Assembly (NCBI GenBank): GCA_963678585.2 | Contig: CAXXGA010000002.1 | Span: 1,426,001 to 1,490,000 of the forward strand | Direction of reading: 5' to 3' | DNA length: 64,000 bases | Origin: Breoghania sp963678585 | GTDB lineage: Bacteria; Pseudomonadota; Alphaproteobacteria; Rhizobiales; Stappiaceae | Shown: positions 51,836 to 60,912 of the stretch, in pieces | How positions within the stretch are numbered: the first letter of the stretch is position 1 | Layout of the letters: the number at the start of each line of letters is the position of its first letter | Notes under the pieces: generated by a model | Told to the model about the DNA's origin: nothing | What the model saw: the letters and a program-made list of their open reading frames with translations, nothing else | The model's database searches: none | Made by a program: the position numbers and the translations under genes

Positions 51836-52459
51836 ATGCAAGTTATCCTTCTGGAGCGCGTTGCGCGCCTCGGCCAGATGGGCGACACCGTCCGCGTTCG
51901 TGACGGCTATGCCCGTAACTACCTGCTGCCGCAGGGCAAGGCCCTTCGCGCCACCAAGGCCAATGCGGCCCGTTTCGAGCAGGAGCGTGCTCAGCTTGAA
52001 GCCCGCAACCTGGAGCGCCGCACGGAAGCCGAGCAGGTTGCCGCCAAGCTCGACGGCCAGAGCTTCATGGTGATCCGCTCCGCGGGCGCCACCGGCCACC
52101 TCTACGGCTCGGTCTCCACCCGCGACATCGCCGCCCAGCTGACCGAAGGCGGCTTCACCGCCCAGCGCAGCCAGGTTCGCCTCGACACCCCGATCAAGAC
52201 TATCGGCCTGCACGACGTCATCGTCGTCCTGCACCCGGAAGTCGAGATCACGGTTCAGGTCAACGTCGCTCGTTCCGAGGACGAAGCCGAGCGTCAGGCC
52301 CGCGGTGAAGACCTCACCCAGCGCGATCACGACGAATTCGAGTTCGAAGAAGACGACGAGCTTGAAGGCGACGAGACCGAAGAAGGTGAAGAGGGCGAGG
52401 AAGAAGCCGTCGCCGAAGCGGACGCCGAAGAGGCTGCTGCCGAGGAAGACGAAGCCTGA
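51836..52459 (+). CDS. rplI: Ribosomal protein bL9 with acidic tail
   Basis: 207 residues. The N-terminal L9 signature MQVILLERVARLGQMGDTV is followed by the connecting helix and the C-terminal domain. The last 45 residues are almost all Glu, Asp and Ala, an acidic extension beyond the usual 150. AGGAG lies before the ATG. Confidence 0.97.
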   Translation: MQVILLERVARLGQMGDTVRVRDGYARNYLLPQGKALRATKANAARFEQERAQLEARNLERRTEAEQVAAKLDGQSFMVIRSAGATGHLYGSVSTRDIAAQLTEGGFTAQRSQVRLDTPIKTIGLHDVIVVLHPEVEITVQVNVARSEDEAERQARGEDLTQRDHDEFEFEEDDELEGDETEEGEEGEEEAVAEADAEEAAAEEDEA

Positions 52460-52502
52460 TTTCAGGCTCCCGCTTTACTCCTTCTCGCCTCGCGAGACAT
52501 TC

Positions 52503-52535
52503 AACGGCGCTCCTCACGGGGCGCCGTTTTTGTTT
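52503..52535 (+). terminator. Terminator after rplI
   Basis: ACGGCGCTCC pairs with GGGGCGCCGT around a TCAC loop, followed by TTTTTGTTT. It ends the rpsF-rpsR-rplI transcript. Confidence 0.85.
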
Positions 52536-52919
52536 GTATTGCCAAATTCCTAAGCCGTGACCGAGGCTTAGCTGCGCAAGCATTTCCCTCGAAGTTGTCA
52601 ACAACGATTCCGGATGCGCGGAGTCATCTTCGCGAAAGCGAGTCAACGCCAATCGCGCAGATTGCGGCCACGTGGCAGATCGAATTAACTGAATTAACAG
52701 GCTGGCCTGTGGATTGCCGGTCCCGATCATTTTCCCGGTGGATAAGGCTTCCGAAGAGGTCATCATAAGGATAACCACAAGGGGTCGGGGGCGGCTTGCG
52801 CGGGGGTATTTTACGCGGCGCAGGCTTCACCGGCATTATCGGGCAACATCACTGGGAACGAGCCGAAGCGGCTGAGCGGGACACCCGCCGGACCGCTTGC
52901 GCTCAAGGAGACCTCGCGA
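52536..52919. other. Spacer before dnaB
   Basis: About 384 bases after the rplI terminator with no convincing gene. It should hold the dnaB promoter. Confidence 0.3.
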
Positions 52920-54404
52920 ATGGCCAGCACTGCGCCGAAACTGGAGCCTGCCACCACTCTCTCGCGTACGGCGCCGCATAATGCGGAAGCCGAACGGCAG
53001 CTTCTCGGTGCGATTCTGGTCAACAACGAGACCTTCTATCGCGTCTCCGACTTCCTGGAGGCCCAGCACTTCTATCTGGCGCCCCACCAGCAGATCTACG
53101 AGATGATCGGCAAGCTGGTGCGCGCAGGCAAGATCGCCTCCCCGATCACCCTGAAGACCTATTTCTCCGCGGACACCCAGATCGCCGATCTCACGGCCAC
53201 CCAGTACCTGTTGCGCCTCGCCGCCGATGCGACCTCCATCATCAACGCCGAGGATTACGGCCGCACGATCTACGATCTGGCCATGCGCCGCGACCTGATC
53301 CGCATCGGCGAGGACATGGTCAACATCGCCTTCGACGCGCCCATCGACATGCCGCCCTCGGCGCAGATCGACGATGCCGAGCGCCGTCTCTTCGCACTGG
53401 CGGAAACCGGGGGCGCGAGCGCGGGTTTTGTCTCCTTTGGCGAGGCGATCACCTCCACCATCGATATGGCCAACGCCGCCTTCCAGCGAGAAGGCGCGCT
53501 GTCGGGCATTTCATCCGGCCTTCGCGACCTCGACGCTCGCATGGGCGGCCTGCAGCACTCGGATCTGATCGTGCTGGCCGGACGTCCCGCCATGGGTAAG
53601 ACGTCGCTGGTCACCAACATCGCCTACAACGTCGCCTCCGCTTACCGGGCGGAGGAACTTCCCGACGGAACGATGAAGACCGTGGACGGCGGCGTGGTCG
53701 GTTTCTTCTCGCTGGAAATGTCGGCGGAACAGCTCGCCACGCGTATCATTTCCGAGCAGACCGAGATCTCGTCCTCCAAGATCCGCCGCGGTGACATTTC
53801 AGAGGCAGATTTCGAAAAGCTGGTCGCAGCCTCGCAGCACATGCAGACAGTGCCGCTCTACATCGACCAGACCGGTGGCATCTCGATCTCCAACCTTGTC
53901 GCGCGCGCCCGCCGCCTGAAGCGCCAGCGCGGCCTCGACCTCATCATCATCGACTATATCCAGCTCCTTTCCGGCTCCGGCAAGCGTTCCGACAACCGCG
54001 TGCAGGAAATCACCGAAATCACGACGGGCCTGAAGGCGCTCGCCAAGGAACTGAATGTTCCGGTGATCGCGCTCTCCCAGCTCTCGCGTCAGGTGGAATC
54101 GCGCGACGACAAGCGCCCGCAACTTTCCGACCTTCGCGAATCGGGCTCGATCGAGCAGGATGCCGACGTGGTCATGTTCGTGTTCCGCGAGGAATACTAT
54201 CTGAGCAAGACCATGCCCCAGGAGGGCAGTGAAGACTTTTTCAAATGGCAGGCGGACATGGACCGCGTCGCAGGGCGAGCCGAGGTGATCATCGGCAAGC
54301 AGCGTCACGGCCCCACTGGCACCGTCGATCTGCAGTTCGCCGGCGAATACACCCGCTTCTCCGATCTGGCTCAAGACGATCACCTGCCCGAACGCACGGA
54401 ATGA
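52920..54404 (+). CDS. dnaB: Replicative DNA helicase DnaB
   Basis: 494-residue hexameric helicase at the replication fork. N-terminal primase-interaction domain (NAEAERQLLGAILVNNETFYRV), then the RecA-like core with Walker A GRPAMGKTSL near residue 222, Walker B LIIIDYIQLLSG, and QLSRQVESRDDKRP, LRESGSIEQDADVV. AAGGAG precedes the ATG. alr starts four bases after the stop. Confidence 0.98.
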   Translation: MASTAPKLEPATTLSRTAPHNAEAERQLLGAILVNNETFYRVSDFLEAQHFYLAPHQQIYEMIGKLVRAGKIASPITLKTYFSADTQIADLTATQYLLRLAADATSIINAEDYGRTIYDLAMRRDLIRIGEDMVNIAFDAPIDMPPSAQIDDAERRLFALAETGGASAGFVSFGEAITSTIDMANAAFQREGALSGISSGLRDLDARMGGLQHSDLIVLAGRPAMGKTSLVTNIAYNVASAYRAEELPDGTMKTVDGGVVGFFSLEMSAEQLATRIISEQTEISSSKIRRGDISEADFEKLVAASQHMQTVPLYIDQTGGISISNLVARARRLKRQRGLDLIIIDYIQLLSGSGKRSDNRVQEITEITTGLKALAKELNVPVIALSQLSRQVESRDDKRPQLSDLRESGSIEQDADVVMFVFREEYYLSKTMPQEGSEDFFKWQADMDRVAGRAEVIIGKQRHGPTGTVDLQFAGEYTRFSDLAQDDHLPERTE

Positions 54405-54408
54405 CGTG

Positions 54409-55557
54409 ATGTCGAATGCGGAGAATGATGCGCGACTGGCCTGCAGCCGGTTGAGCATCGATCTGGGCGCTCTCGCCCATAACTGGACCTACCTCGCCTC
54501 CAGGGCCGCAAAGGCCGAATGCGCCGCCGCCATCAAGGGCGACGGCTACGGCACGGGGCTCGGCAAGGCCGCAGCGGCGCTTTTCAGCGCCGGTTGCCGC
54601 ACTTTCTTCACCGCGGTGCCCGAAGAAGGGCTCGAAGCCCGCGCTGCCGTCCCTAAGGCCCGTGTCTTCGTCCTCGGCGGCCTCCTGCCCGATACCGCAA
54701 GGCTCTATCACGAGGCGGGCCTGATCCCGGTTCTCAACTGCGTGGCCGAAATCCGGGACTGGGCCGCCTATTGCGCCTCCGTCGGCAAGCCGCTGCCCGC
54801 CGCCATTCACCTCGATACCGGCATGAACCGGATGGGCCTCACGCTCGATGAGGCAAAGGCCATCTCCGCCGATACCGACCTGCTGGGACGCTTCGAGCCC
54901 GTCCTGATGATGAGCCATCTTTATTGCGGTGGGGATCCCGACACCGCCGTCAGCGAGCGTCAGCTCCAGCGTTTCAGGGACATGACCGCGCTCTTTCCCG
55001 GCGTCCCGCGGTCGCTTTCCAATTCCGCAGGGATCTTCCTCGGCCCCGATTATCATTTCGAACTCGTCCGGCCCGGCATCTCGCTTTATGGCGGCGCCGC
55101 CATGGATGAGGGCGAAAACCCGATGAATCCCGTGGCAACCGCTGAAGCACGCATCCTGATGCTGCGCGACGGTATCAAGGGCGAGACAATCGGCTACGGC
55201 GCAAGCCAGACGCTTTCCCGCGATACCCGCATCGCCATTCTCGGCATCGGCTATGCCGACGGCTATCACCGCCTCGCAGGCACTGGCGGTCCGGAAGGCA
55301 CGGCCAGCGCATGGGTCAACGGCCACACCGTGCCGCTGCTCGGCCGCGTCTCCATGGACCTGATCGCGGTGGATGTGACGGATGTGCCGGAAGCCGACTG
55401 CAAGCGGGGCGACTGGGTGGAGATGTTCGGCCCGCACATTTCGGTCGATGACGTGGCCGCCAAGGCGCTGACCATCGGCTACGAACTCCTTACCGGGCTT
55501 GGCCGCCGCTACCGGCGCAGCTATATCAACGCCCCTCAGGACACGGCGACAAACTGA
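54409..55557 (+). CDS. alr: Alanine racemase
   Basis: 382-residue PLP enzyme making D-alanine for peptidoglycan. The PLP lysine is in AAIKGDGYGTG near residue 40, and the catalytic tyrosine is in TIGYGASQTLSRD near residue 265, with LGIGYADGYHR after it. ATG 54409 is used; a GTG three bases earlier is also in frame. It is coupled to dnaB. Confidence 0.93.
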   Translation: MSNAENDARLACSRLSIDLGALAHNWTYLASRAAKAECAAAIKGDGYGTGLGKAAAALFSAGCRTFFTAVPEEGLEARAAVPKARVFVLGGLLPDTARLYHEAGLIPVLNCVAEIRDWAAYCASVGKPLPAAIHLDTGMNRMGLTLDEAKAISADTDLLGRFEPVLMMSHLYCGGDPDTAVSERQLQRFRDMTALFPGVPRSLSNSAGIFLGPDYHFELVRPGISLYGGAAMDEGENPMNPVATAEARILMLRDGIKGETIGYGASQTLSRDTRIAILGIGYADGYHRLAGTGGPEGTASAWVNGHTVPLLGRVSMDLIAVDVTDVPEADCKRGDWVEMFGPHISVDDVAAKALTIGYELLTGLGRRYRRSYINAPQDTATN

Positions 55558-55597
55558 GCCGCGTCTCTCAACCCGGATCACCCGACGGCGGAGCCAT

Positions 55598-56983
55598 ATG
55601 GCCAAACGCACAACCCAATATGTCTGTCAGAACTGCGGCGCGGTTACTGCGCGCTGGGCAGGCAAATGCGATGCCTGCGGCGAGTGGAATTCCATTGTCG
55701 AGGAGAACCTCGGCGGCATCGGCGCAAGCCCGAAGCTCCGCGCCAAGTCCCGCGGCCGCGTCATTCCGCTGGTCGGCCTGACGGGCGAGGCCCGCGAGGC
55801 CCCGCGCATCGTCTCCGGCCTGTCAGAACTCGACCGCGTGACCGGCGGCGGCTTCGTGCGCGGCTCTGCCCTTCTCGTGGGCGGCGACCCCGGCATCGGC
55901 AAGTCCACGCTGCTGATACAGGCCTCCGCCGCGCTGGCGCGTGCGGGCCATCGCACCATTTATGTCTCCGGCGAAGAAGCCATTGATCAGGTCCGCCTGC
56001 GCGCCGAACGCCTCGGCCTTGCCGACGCTCCCGTGGCGTTGGCTGCGGAAACCAGCGTTGAAGACATCATCGCCACACTGGAAGCCGAGAAGGCGCCCGC
56101 TCTGGTGATCATCGATTCCGTCCAGACGCTGTGGAGCGATCAGGTGGAATCGGCCCCGGGCACGGTCACGCAGGTGCGCGCCGCGGCCCAGGCCATGGTC
56201 CGCTACGCCAAGAATTCCGGCGCGACCGTCGTTATCGTCGGTCACGTGACCAAGGACGGCCAGATCGCGGGCCCGCGCGTGGTGGAACACATGGTCGATG
56301 CCGTTCTCTATTTCGAGGGCGACGGCATGCACCAGTACCGAGTGCTGCGCGCGGTAAAGAACCGTTTCGGCCCCACCGACGAGATCGGCGTCTTCGAGAT
56401 GGGCAACGCGGGCCTTCAGGAAGTCGCCAACCCGTCCGCGCTGTTTCTGGGCGAGCGCAACGGAGCCAGCCCGGGAGCCGCGGTCTTTGCCGGGCTTGAG
56501 GGTTCCCGCCCGCTTCTGATCGAGATACAGGCCCTTGTCGCCCCCTCGCCGCTCGGCACGCCGCGGCGCGCGGTGGTCGGCTGGGAAACGAGCCGCCTGT
56601 CGATGATCCTGGCCGTTCTGGAAGCGCGCTGCGGGGTTCGCTTCGGGCAGACGGATGTTTATCTCAACGTTGCGGGCGGTTTGCGGATCAACGAGCCGGG
56701 CGCGGATCTCGCGGTGGCGGCGGCGCTGGTGTCGTCTCTTAGCGGGGTTGCCCTTCCCTCGGAGAGCGTCTATTTCGGCGAAGTCAGTCTGTCGGGCGCG
56801 ATCAGACCGGTGGCTCAGGCCCCGGTGAGATTGCGTGAAGCCGGCAAATTGGGGTTCACCAAGGCATTCGTGCCCCGGTCGAACGTCAAGGACGATTCGG
56901 ATCGCGAAATTGCGGTGCGCGGGATGGCGGAATTGAGCGATCTCGTCGCCGATGTGGCCGCCGGCGCATTGGACGGCACGTAA
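55598..56983 (+). CDS. radA: DNA repair protein RadA
   Basis: 461 residues. N-terminal zinc finger CQNCG...CDACGEWNS, RecA-like core with Walker A GGDPGIGKSTLLIQ near residue 95 and the KNRFGPTDEIG (KNRFG) motif that marks RadA, and a C-terminal Lon-protease-like domain. It drives branch migration during recombination. It starts 41 bases after alr. Confidence 0.96.
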   Translation: MAKRTTQYVCQNCGAVTARWAGKCDACGEWNSIVEENLGGIGASPKLRAKSRGRVIPLVGLTGEAREAPRIVSGLSELDRVTGGGFVRGSALLVGGDPGIGKSTLLIQASAALARAGHRTIYVSGEEAIDQVRLRAERLGLADAPVALAAETSVEDIIATLEAEKAPALVIIDSVQTLWSDQVESAPGTVTQVRAAAQAMVRYAKNSGATVVIVGHVTKDGQIAGPRVVEHMVDAVLYFEGDGMHQYRVLRAVKNRFGPTDEIGVFEMGNAGLQEVANPSALFLGERNGASPGAAVFAGLEGSRPLLIEIQALVAPSPLGTPRRAVVGWETSRLSMILAVLEARCGVRFGQTDVYLNVAGGLRINEPGADLAVAAALVSSLSGVALPSESVYFGEVSLSGAIRPVAQAPVRLREAGKLGFTKAFVPRSNVKDDSDREIAVRGMAELSDLVADVAAGALDGT

Positions 56984-57145
56984 GCCACCGCAAATGCGGC
57001 ATTTGGCCGTTGCGATACGAGGAAAAACCCGGCGCGACCTCGTCGCGGCGGACCGAACGTGATATCGAGACTTGCAAAAGTCGCCTGGTGGCAACCGCTG
57101 CCGGAAATCTGGAGCCGCTGGACGAGCGCGGGAGCCTGGCACGCC

Positions 57146-57781
57146 ATGCCGATTACCATTCTGGACGGAATTCTGATCGTAATCATGCTGGTCTCGGCCG
57201 TTTTGGCCATGATCCGCGGTTTCGTGCGAGAGGTTCTGTCCATCGCCTCATGGCTGGCCGCCGCCGTGGCCGCCTACATGCTCTATGACAAGCTGTTGCC
57301 CTTTGCGAAGCAGTACATCAGCAACGATCACATCGCGCTCGGCGCGTCGGTCGCCGCAGTTTTTCTGCTGACGCTCATTCTGGTATCCTACATCACGATG
57401 CGGATATCGGACTTCGTGCTGGACAGCCGCATTGGCGCGCTGGATCGCTCGCTCGGCTTCCTGTTCGGCGCGGGCCGCGGTCTGTTGCTGGTCGTGGTCG
57501 CGATGCTGTTCTTCAACTGGCTGGTCCAGGAACAGAAGCAACCGGGCTGGGTCGCCAATGCGAAATCCAAGCCGCTCTTGAATTCCATCGGCGCGAAGAT
57601 CATCTCCGCACTACCGGAAGATCCGGAATCGGAGATCATCAACCAGCTGCGCAATCGCGCCAAAGGCCGGGAAGAAGAGGCGACGACACCGCCCGCAGGC
57701 GGAGCCGACAATACCGGCTATTCGGACCGTGAACGCAATGTGATCGATCAGCAGATCGAAGCCTCCCAATCTGCCAACTGA
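57146..57781 (+). CDS. cvpA: CvpA family membrane protein
   Basis: 211 residues with four predicted membrane spans in the first 150, beginning TILDGILIVIMLVSAVLAMIRGF, and GALDRSLGFLFGAGRGLLLV near the end of that part. The C-terminal 60 residues are polar. CvpA was named for colicin V production and is needed for tolerance to bile and other stresses in some bacteria; the biochemical role is unclear. It lies just before purF, as in many Proteobacteria. Confidence 0.9.
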   Translation: MPITILDGILIVIMLVSAVLAMIRGFVREVLSIASWLAAAVAAYMLYDKLLPFAKQYISNDHIALGASVAAVFLLTLILVSYITMRISDFVLDSRIGALDRSLGFLFGAGRGLLLVVVAMLFFNWLVQEQKQPGWVANAKSKPLLNSIGAKIISALPEDPESEIINQLRNRAKGREEEATTPPAGGADNTGYSDRERNVIDQQIEASQSAN

Positions 57782-57857
57782 GCATAATCGATGCGCGGCA
57801 GATCGTGACGACCGCCGCAGCAATTGCCGGATGACCCGCCCGGCCCGAGGAGTAGTC

Positions 57858-59357
57858 ATGAGCGACCAACCGCTTAGCCCCGTGTCTCGCGATGAGGCCC
57901 GGATCGATGACGCAATGGAAGACGATCATTTTCACGATGAATGCGGCGTCTTCGGCGTTTTCGAGCACCCCAATGCAGGCGCGCTGGCCGCGCTCGGCCT
58001 CCACGCGCTCCAGCACCGCGGACAGGAAGCGGCGGGCATCGTCTCCTTCGACGGCCGCCAGTTCTACAACGAACGCCATATCGGCCTCGTCGGCGACAAC
58101 TTCACCAAGCAGTCGGTCATCGATCGCCTGAAGGGCAACCGCGCCATCGGCCACACGCGCTATTCCACGACCGGCGCGCCGGTGCTGCGCAACGTCCAGC
58201 CGCTTTATGCAGAGCTTGCAGGTGGCGGTTTCGCGGTCGCCCATAACGGCAATCTGACCAACGCCCAGACGATCCAGCGCCAGCTTCAGGAGCGCGGCTC
58301 GATCTTTCAGTCCACCTCGGACACCGAGACGATCATCCATCTCGTCGCCATGAGCGCCAAGGACAAGTTCGTCGATCGCCTGATCGATGCGCTGAACCAG
58401 CTCGAAGGCGCCTATGCGGTGGTCGCGCTTTCGGAAAAGAAGCTCATCGGCGTCCGCGATCCCCATGGCGTGCGTCCGCTGGTGCTGGGAGATCTCGACG
58501 GCACCTACGTGCTGGCGTCCGAGACCTGCGCCCTCGACATCATCGGCGCGCACTACGTCCGCGACATCGATCCGGGCGAAATGGTGGTGATCACCGAAAG
58601 CGGTCTCGTCAGCATGCGTCCCTTCGAGCAGTCACCGAACCACTCGCGCTTCTGCATCTTCGAGTACGTCTACTTCGCAAGGCCGGACTCCTTCTTTGAC
58701 GGCACGAACGTCTACACGGTGCGCAAGCGCATCGGCGAAGAACTTGCGCGCGAATCCGGCGTCGAGGCCGACATCGTCGTGCCCGTGCCCGACAGCGGCA
58801 CCCCGGCCGCCATCGGCTACGCACAGGAAGCGGGTCTTCCCTTCGAACTTGGCATCATCCGCAACCACTATGTGGGCCGCACCTTCATCCAGCCCACCGA
58901 CAGCATCCGCCACATGGGCGTGAAGCTGAAGCACAACGCCAACCGGTTGATGCTGGACGGCAAGCGCGTGGTGCTGGTGGACGATTCCATCGTGCGCGGC
59001 ACGACTTCGCACAAGATCGTGCAGATGGTGCGCGAGGCGGGTGCGAAGGAGGTCCACATGCGCATCGCATCGCCCCCGACCCGCGACAGCTGCTTCTACG
59101 GTGTCGACACGCCCGAAAAATCGAAGCTTCTGGCCTCGCGCATGTCGATCGAGGAAATGGCCGACTACATCAAGGTCGACAGCCTCGCTTTCCTGAGCAT
59201 CGACGGTCTCTACCGTGCGGTGGGCGAAGCGGGCCGCAACGGCGAAGCCCCGCAATATTGCGACGCCTGCTTCACCAGCGATTATCCGACCCCGCTCACC
59301 GACCGGTCCGGCACATCGGAAATCCGGAACCTCAACCGTCTGGTGGAGACGAGCTGA
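57858..59357 (+). CDS. purF: Amidophosphoribosyltransferase
   Basis: 499 residues, first step of purine synthesis. The catalytic Cys follows a short propeptide in HDECGVFGVFEHPNAG near residue 28. The PRPP-binding loop is VVLVDDSIVRGTTS near 375. RDSCFYGVDTPEKSKLLA is conserved. GAGGAGTAGTC precedes the ATG. An inhibitor of translation such as the CCUCCU loops could act on this site. Confidence 0.97.
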   Translation: MSDQPLSPVSRDEARIDDAMEDDHFHDECGVFGVFEHPNAGALAALGLHALQHRGQEAAGIVSFDGRQFYNERHIGLVGDNFTKQSVIDRLKGNRAIGHTRYSTTGAPVLRNVQPLYAELAGGGFAVAHNGNLTNAQTIQRQLQERGSIFQSTSDTETIIHLVAMSAKDKFVDRLIDALNQLEGAYAVVALSEKKLIGVRDPHGVRPLVLGDLDGTYVLASETCALDIIGAHYVRDIDPGEMVVITESGLVSMRPFEQSPNHSRFCIFEYVYFARPDSFFDGTNVYTVRKRIGEELARESGVEADIVVPVPDSGTPAAIGYAQEAGLPFELGIIRNHYVGRTFIQPTDSIRHMGVKLKHNANRLMLDGKRVVLVDDSIVRGTTSHKIVQMVREAGAKEVHMRIASPPTRDSCFYGVDTPEKSKLLASRMSIEEMADYIKVDSLAFLSIDGLYRAVGEAGRNGEAPQYCDACFTSDYPTPLTDRSGTSEIRNLNRLVETS

Positions 59358-59433
59358 CGCTCGCCTCCCCCTCCCGCCTAAAGGCCCTTCCCCCAGCCTT
59401 CCCTCGTATCCCGCATTCAAGAGTGGATCGATC

Positions 59434-60174
59434 ATGACCAAGCGTTTTGAAGGCAAGCTTGCCGTCGTCACAGGTGCATCGCGTGGCATTGGCTATCAGG
59501 TGGCAAAGGGTCTGGCTGCGGAAGGGGCGCATGTCGTGGCCATCGCGCGCACGGTCGGCGGCCTTGAGGATCTGGACGACGAAATCCAGGCCGCAGGCGG
59601 GCGCGCAACGCTCGTACCGCTCGACCTCACGGACTACGACGCCATCGACCGGCTCGGCGCTTCCATCTACGAGCGCTGGGGCAAGGTGGACATGCTGGTC
59701 GGCAATGCGGGCCTTCTGGGCGTGCTGTCGCCTGTCAGTCATATCGACCCGAAGGACTTCGAGCAGGTCATGGCGGTGAATGTGACCGCGAACTACCGCC
59801 TCATTCGCTCGCTGGACCCGCTTTTAAGGGCCTCTGAGGCCGGTCGCGCCGTTTTCCTGTCCTCGGGTGCCGCGCACAAGTGCCGGCCTTTCTGGGGCAT
59901 CTATTCCATCACCAAGGCCGCTCTGGAGGCCATGGCCCGCACCTATGCGGCGGAAACCGACACGACCAGCAATGTCCGTGTCAATCTGGTGAGCCCGGGC
60001 CCAATGCGCACCGCCATGCGCGCCAAGGCCATGCCCGGCGAGGATCCGGCGACCCTGCCGCATCCCAGCGAGATCGTCGGCCCGATCATGGACCTGCTCT
60101 CGCCCTCCTTCGACCAGACCGGCATGCTCTACAATTTCCCCTCCCGCTCCCTTCATTCCTTCGCGCAGGAATAG
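59434..60174 (+). CDS. Short-chain dehydrogenase/reductase
   Basis: 246 residues. Cofactor motif VTGASRGIGYQVA near residue 13, NAGLLGVLSP near 92, SSGAAHKCRPFWGIYSITKAAL with Ser, Tyr and Lys of the active site. Substrate unknown. It follows purF and is convergent with the DUF2127 gene. Confidence 0.9.
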   Translation: MTKRFEGKLAVVTGASRGIGYQVAKGLAAEGAHVVAIARTVGGLEDLDDEIQAAGGRATLVPLDLTDYDAIDRLGASIYERWGKVDMLVGNAGLLGVLSPVSHIDPKDFEQVMAVNVTANYRLIRSLDPLLRASEAGRAVFLSSGAAHKCRPFWGIYSITKAALEAMARTYAAETDTTSNVRVNLVSPGPMRTAMRAKAMPGEDPATLPHPSEIVGPIMDLLSPSFDQTGMLYNFPSRSLHSFAQE

Positions 60175-60201
60175 GCCCGGCAGGCCGACGGACGGGATCG
60201 G

Positions 60202-60684
60202 TCAATCGACCGGCAGGTGCTTTCGCAAAAGCCGCCACTCGTGCCAGACGAGAACGATCACGACGAGATCGAACGCCGTCAGCAGGATCAGACCGGCCGA
60301 CTGCGTGTAGCTGTAGCGGTAGAGCTGATAGACGATGAAAGCGCCGAGCGCGATCAGCGAGAGCGGATAGGCGACGAGTTTCTCGCGCAACAACCCGACC
60401 ACCAGAACGACTTTTATCAGGCCGTGGCTGATCAGATAGAAGGCGTAGAAGGACTCGGTCGCGCCGGTCAGTTGCTGAGCTGCACTCAAAAGGTGTGTGG
60501 CGACGAAGTCTCGCGGATCCTCTGTCAGTTCCTCCTGTGTGAGAAGATTGACCCAATGGAGGATTGCCGGTGCCGAAACGAAGAAGAACACAAGCCCGCC
60601 CGCTATCTCGGTCAGAGCATGCAATCCCTTGAGGATGACGCTCACCCTGAAGACCTGATGGATACGGCGCTCATTGACTTGCAT
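60202..60684 (-). CDS. DUF2127 family membrane protein
   Basis: 160 residues with four hydrophobic segments: LKGLHALTEIAGGLVFFFV, YAFYLISHGLIKVVLVVGLL, PLSLIALGAFIVYQLYRY and GLILLTAFDLVVIVLVWHEW. The RVSVILKGLHAL start and the SHGLIKV motif fit DUF2127. Function unknown. ATG 60684 puts the first helix near the N-terminus. Confidence 0.85.
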   Translation of the reverse strand: MQVNERRIHQVFRVSVILKGLHALTEIAGGLVFFFVSAPAILHWVNLLTQEELTEDPRDFVATHLLSAAQQLTGATESFYAFYLISHGLIKVVLVVGLLREKLVAYPLSLIALGAFIVYQLYRYSYTQSAGLILLTAFDLVVIVLVWHEWRLLRKHLPVD

Positions 60685-60838
60685 GTCGTGATCGCCCCCG
60701 TTCAACGACGAACCGGCAAGGCAAGTTGCGATTGCCCTTCCAACCAGTTCCCTTTGCAAACGAAGCGCCGATTGCTGGTCCGGCACTGCCCACGATCACG
60801 CTAACGGGAAAAACCGGTCGGAAATACGGGCGAACAAC

Positions 60839-60868
60839 AAAAAACCCGCCGACCCGAAGGCCGGCAGG
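60839..60868 (-). terminator. Terminator after der
   Basis: On the minus strand CCTGCCGGCC-TTCG-GGTCGGCGGG followed by TTTTTT: ten pairs, a stable UUCG tetraloop and a U tract. The two G-U pairs form only on this strand, which confirms the orientation. Confidence 0.92.
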
Positions 60869-60912
60869 TTGAACAGGTGCATGTCCTGCAATCGATGAAC
60901 CGATTGTTCCTG

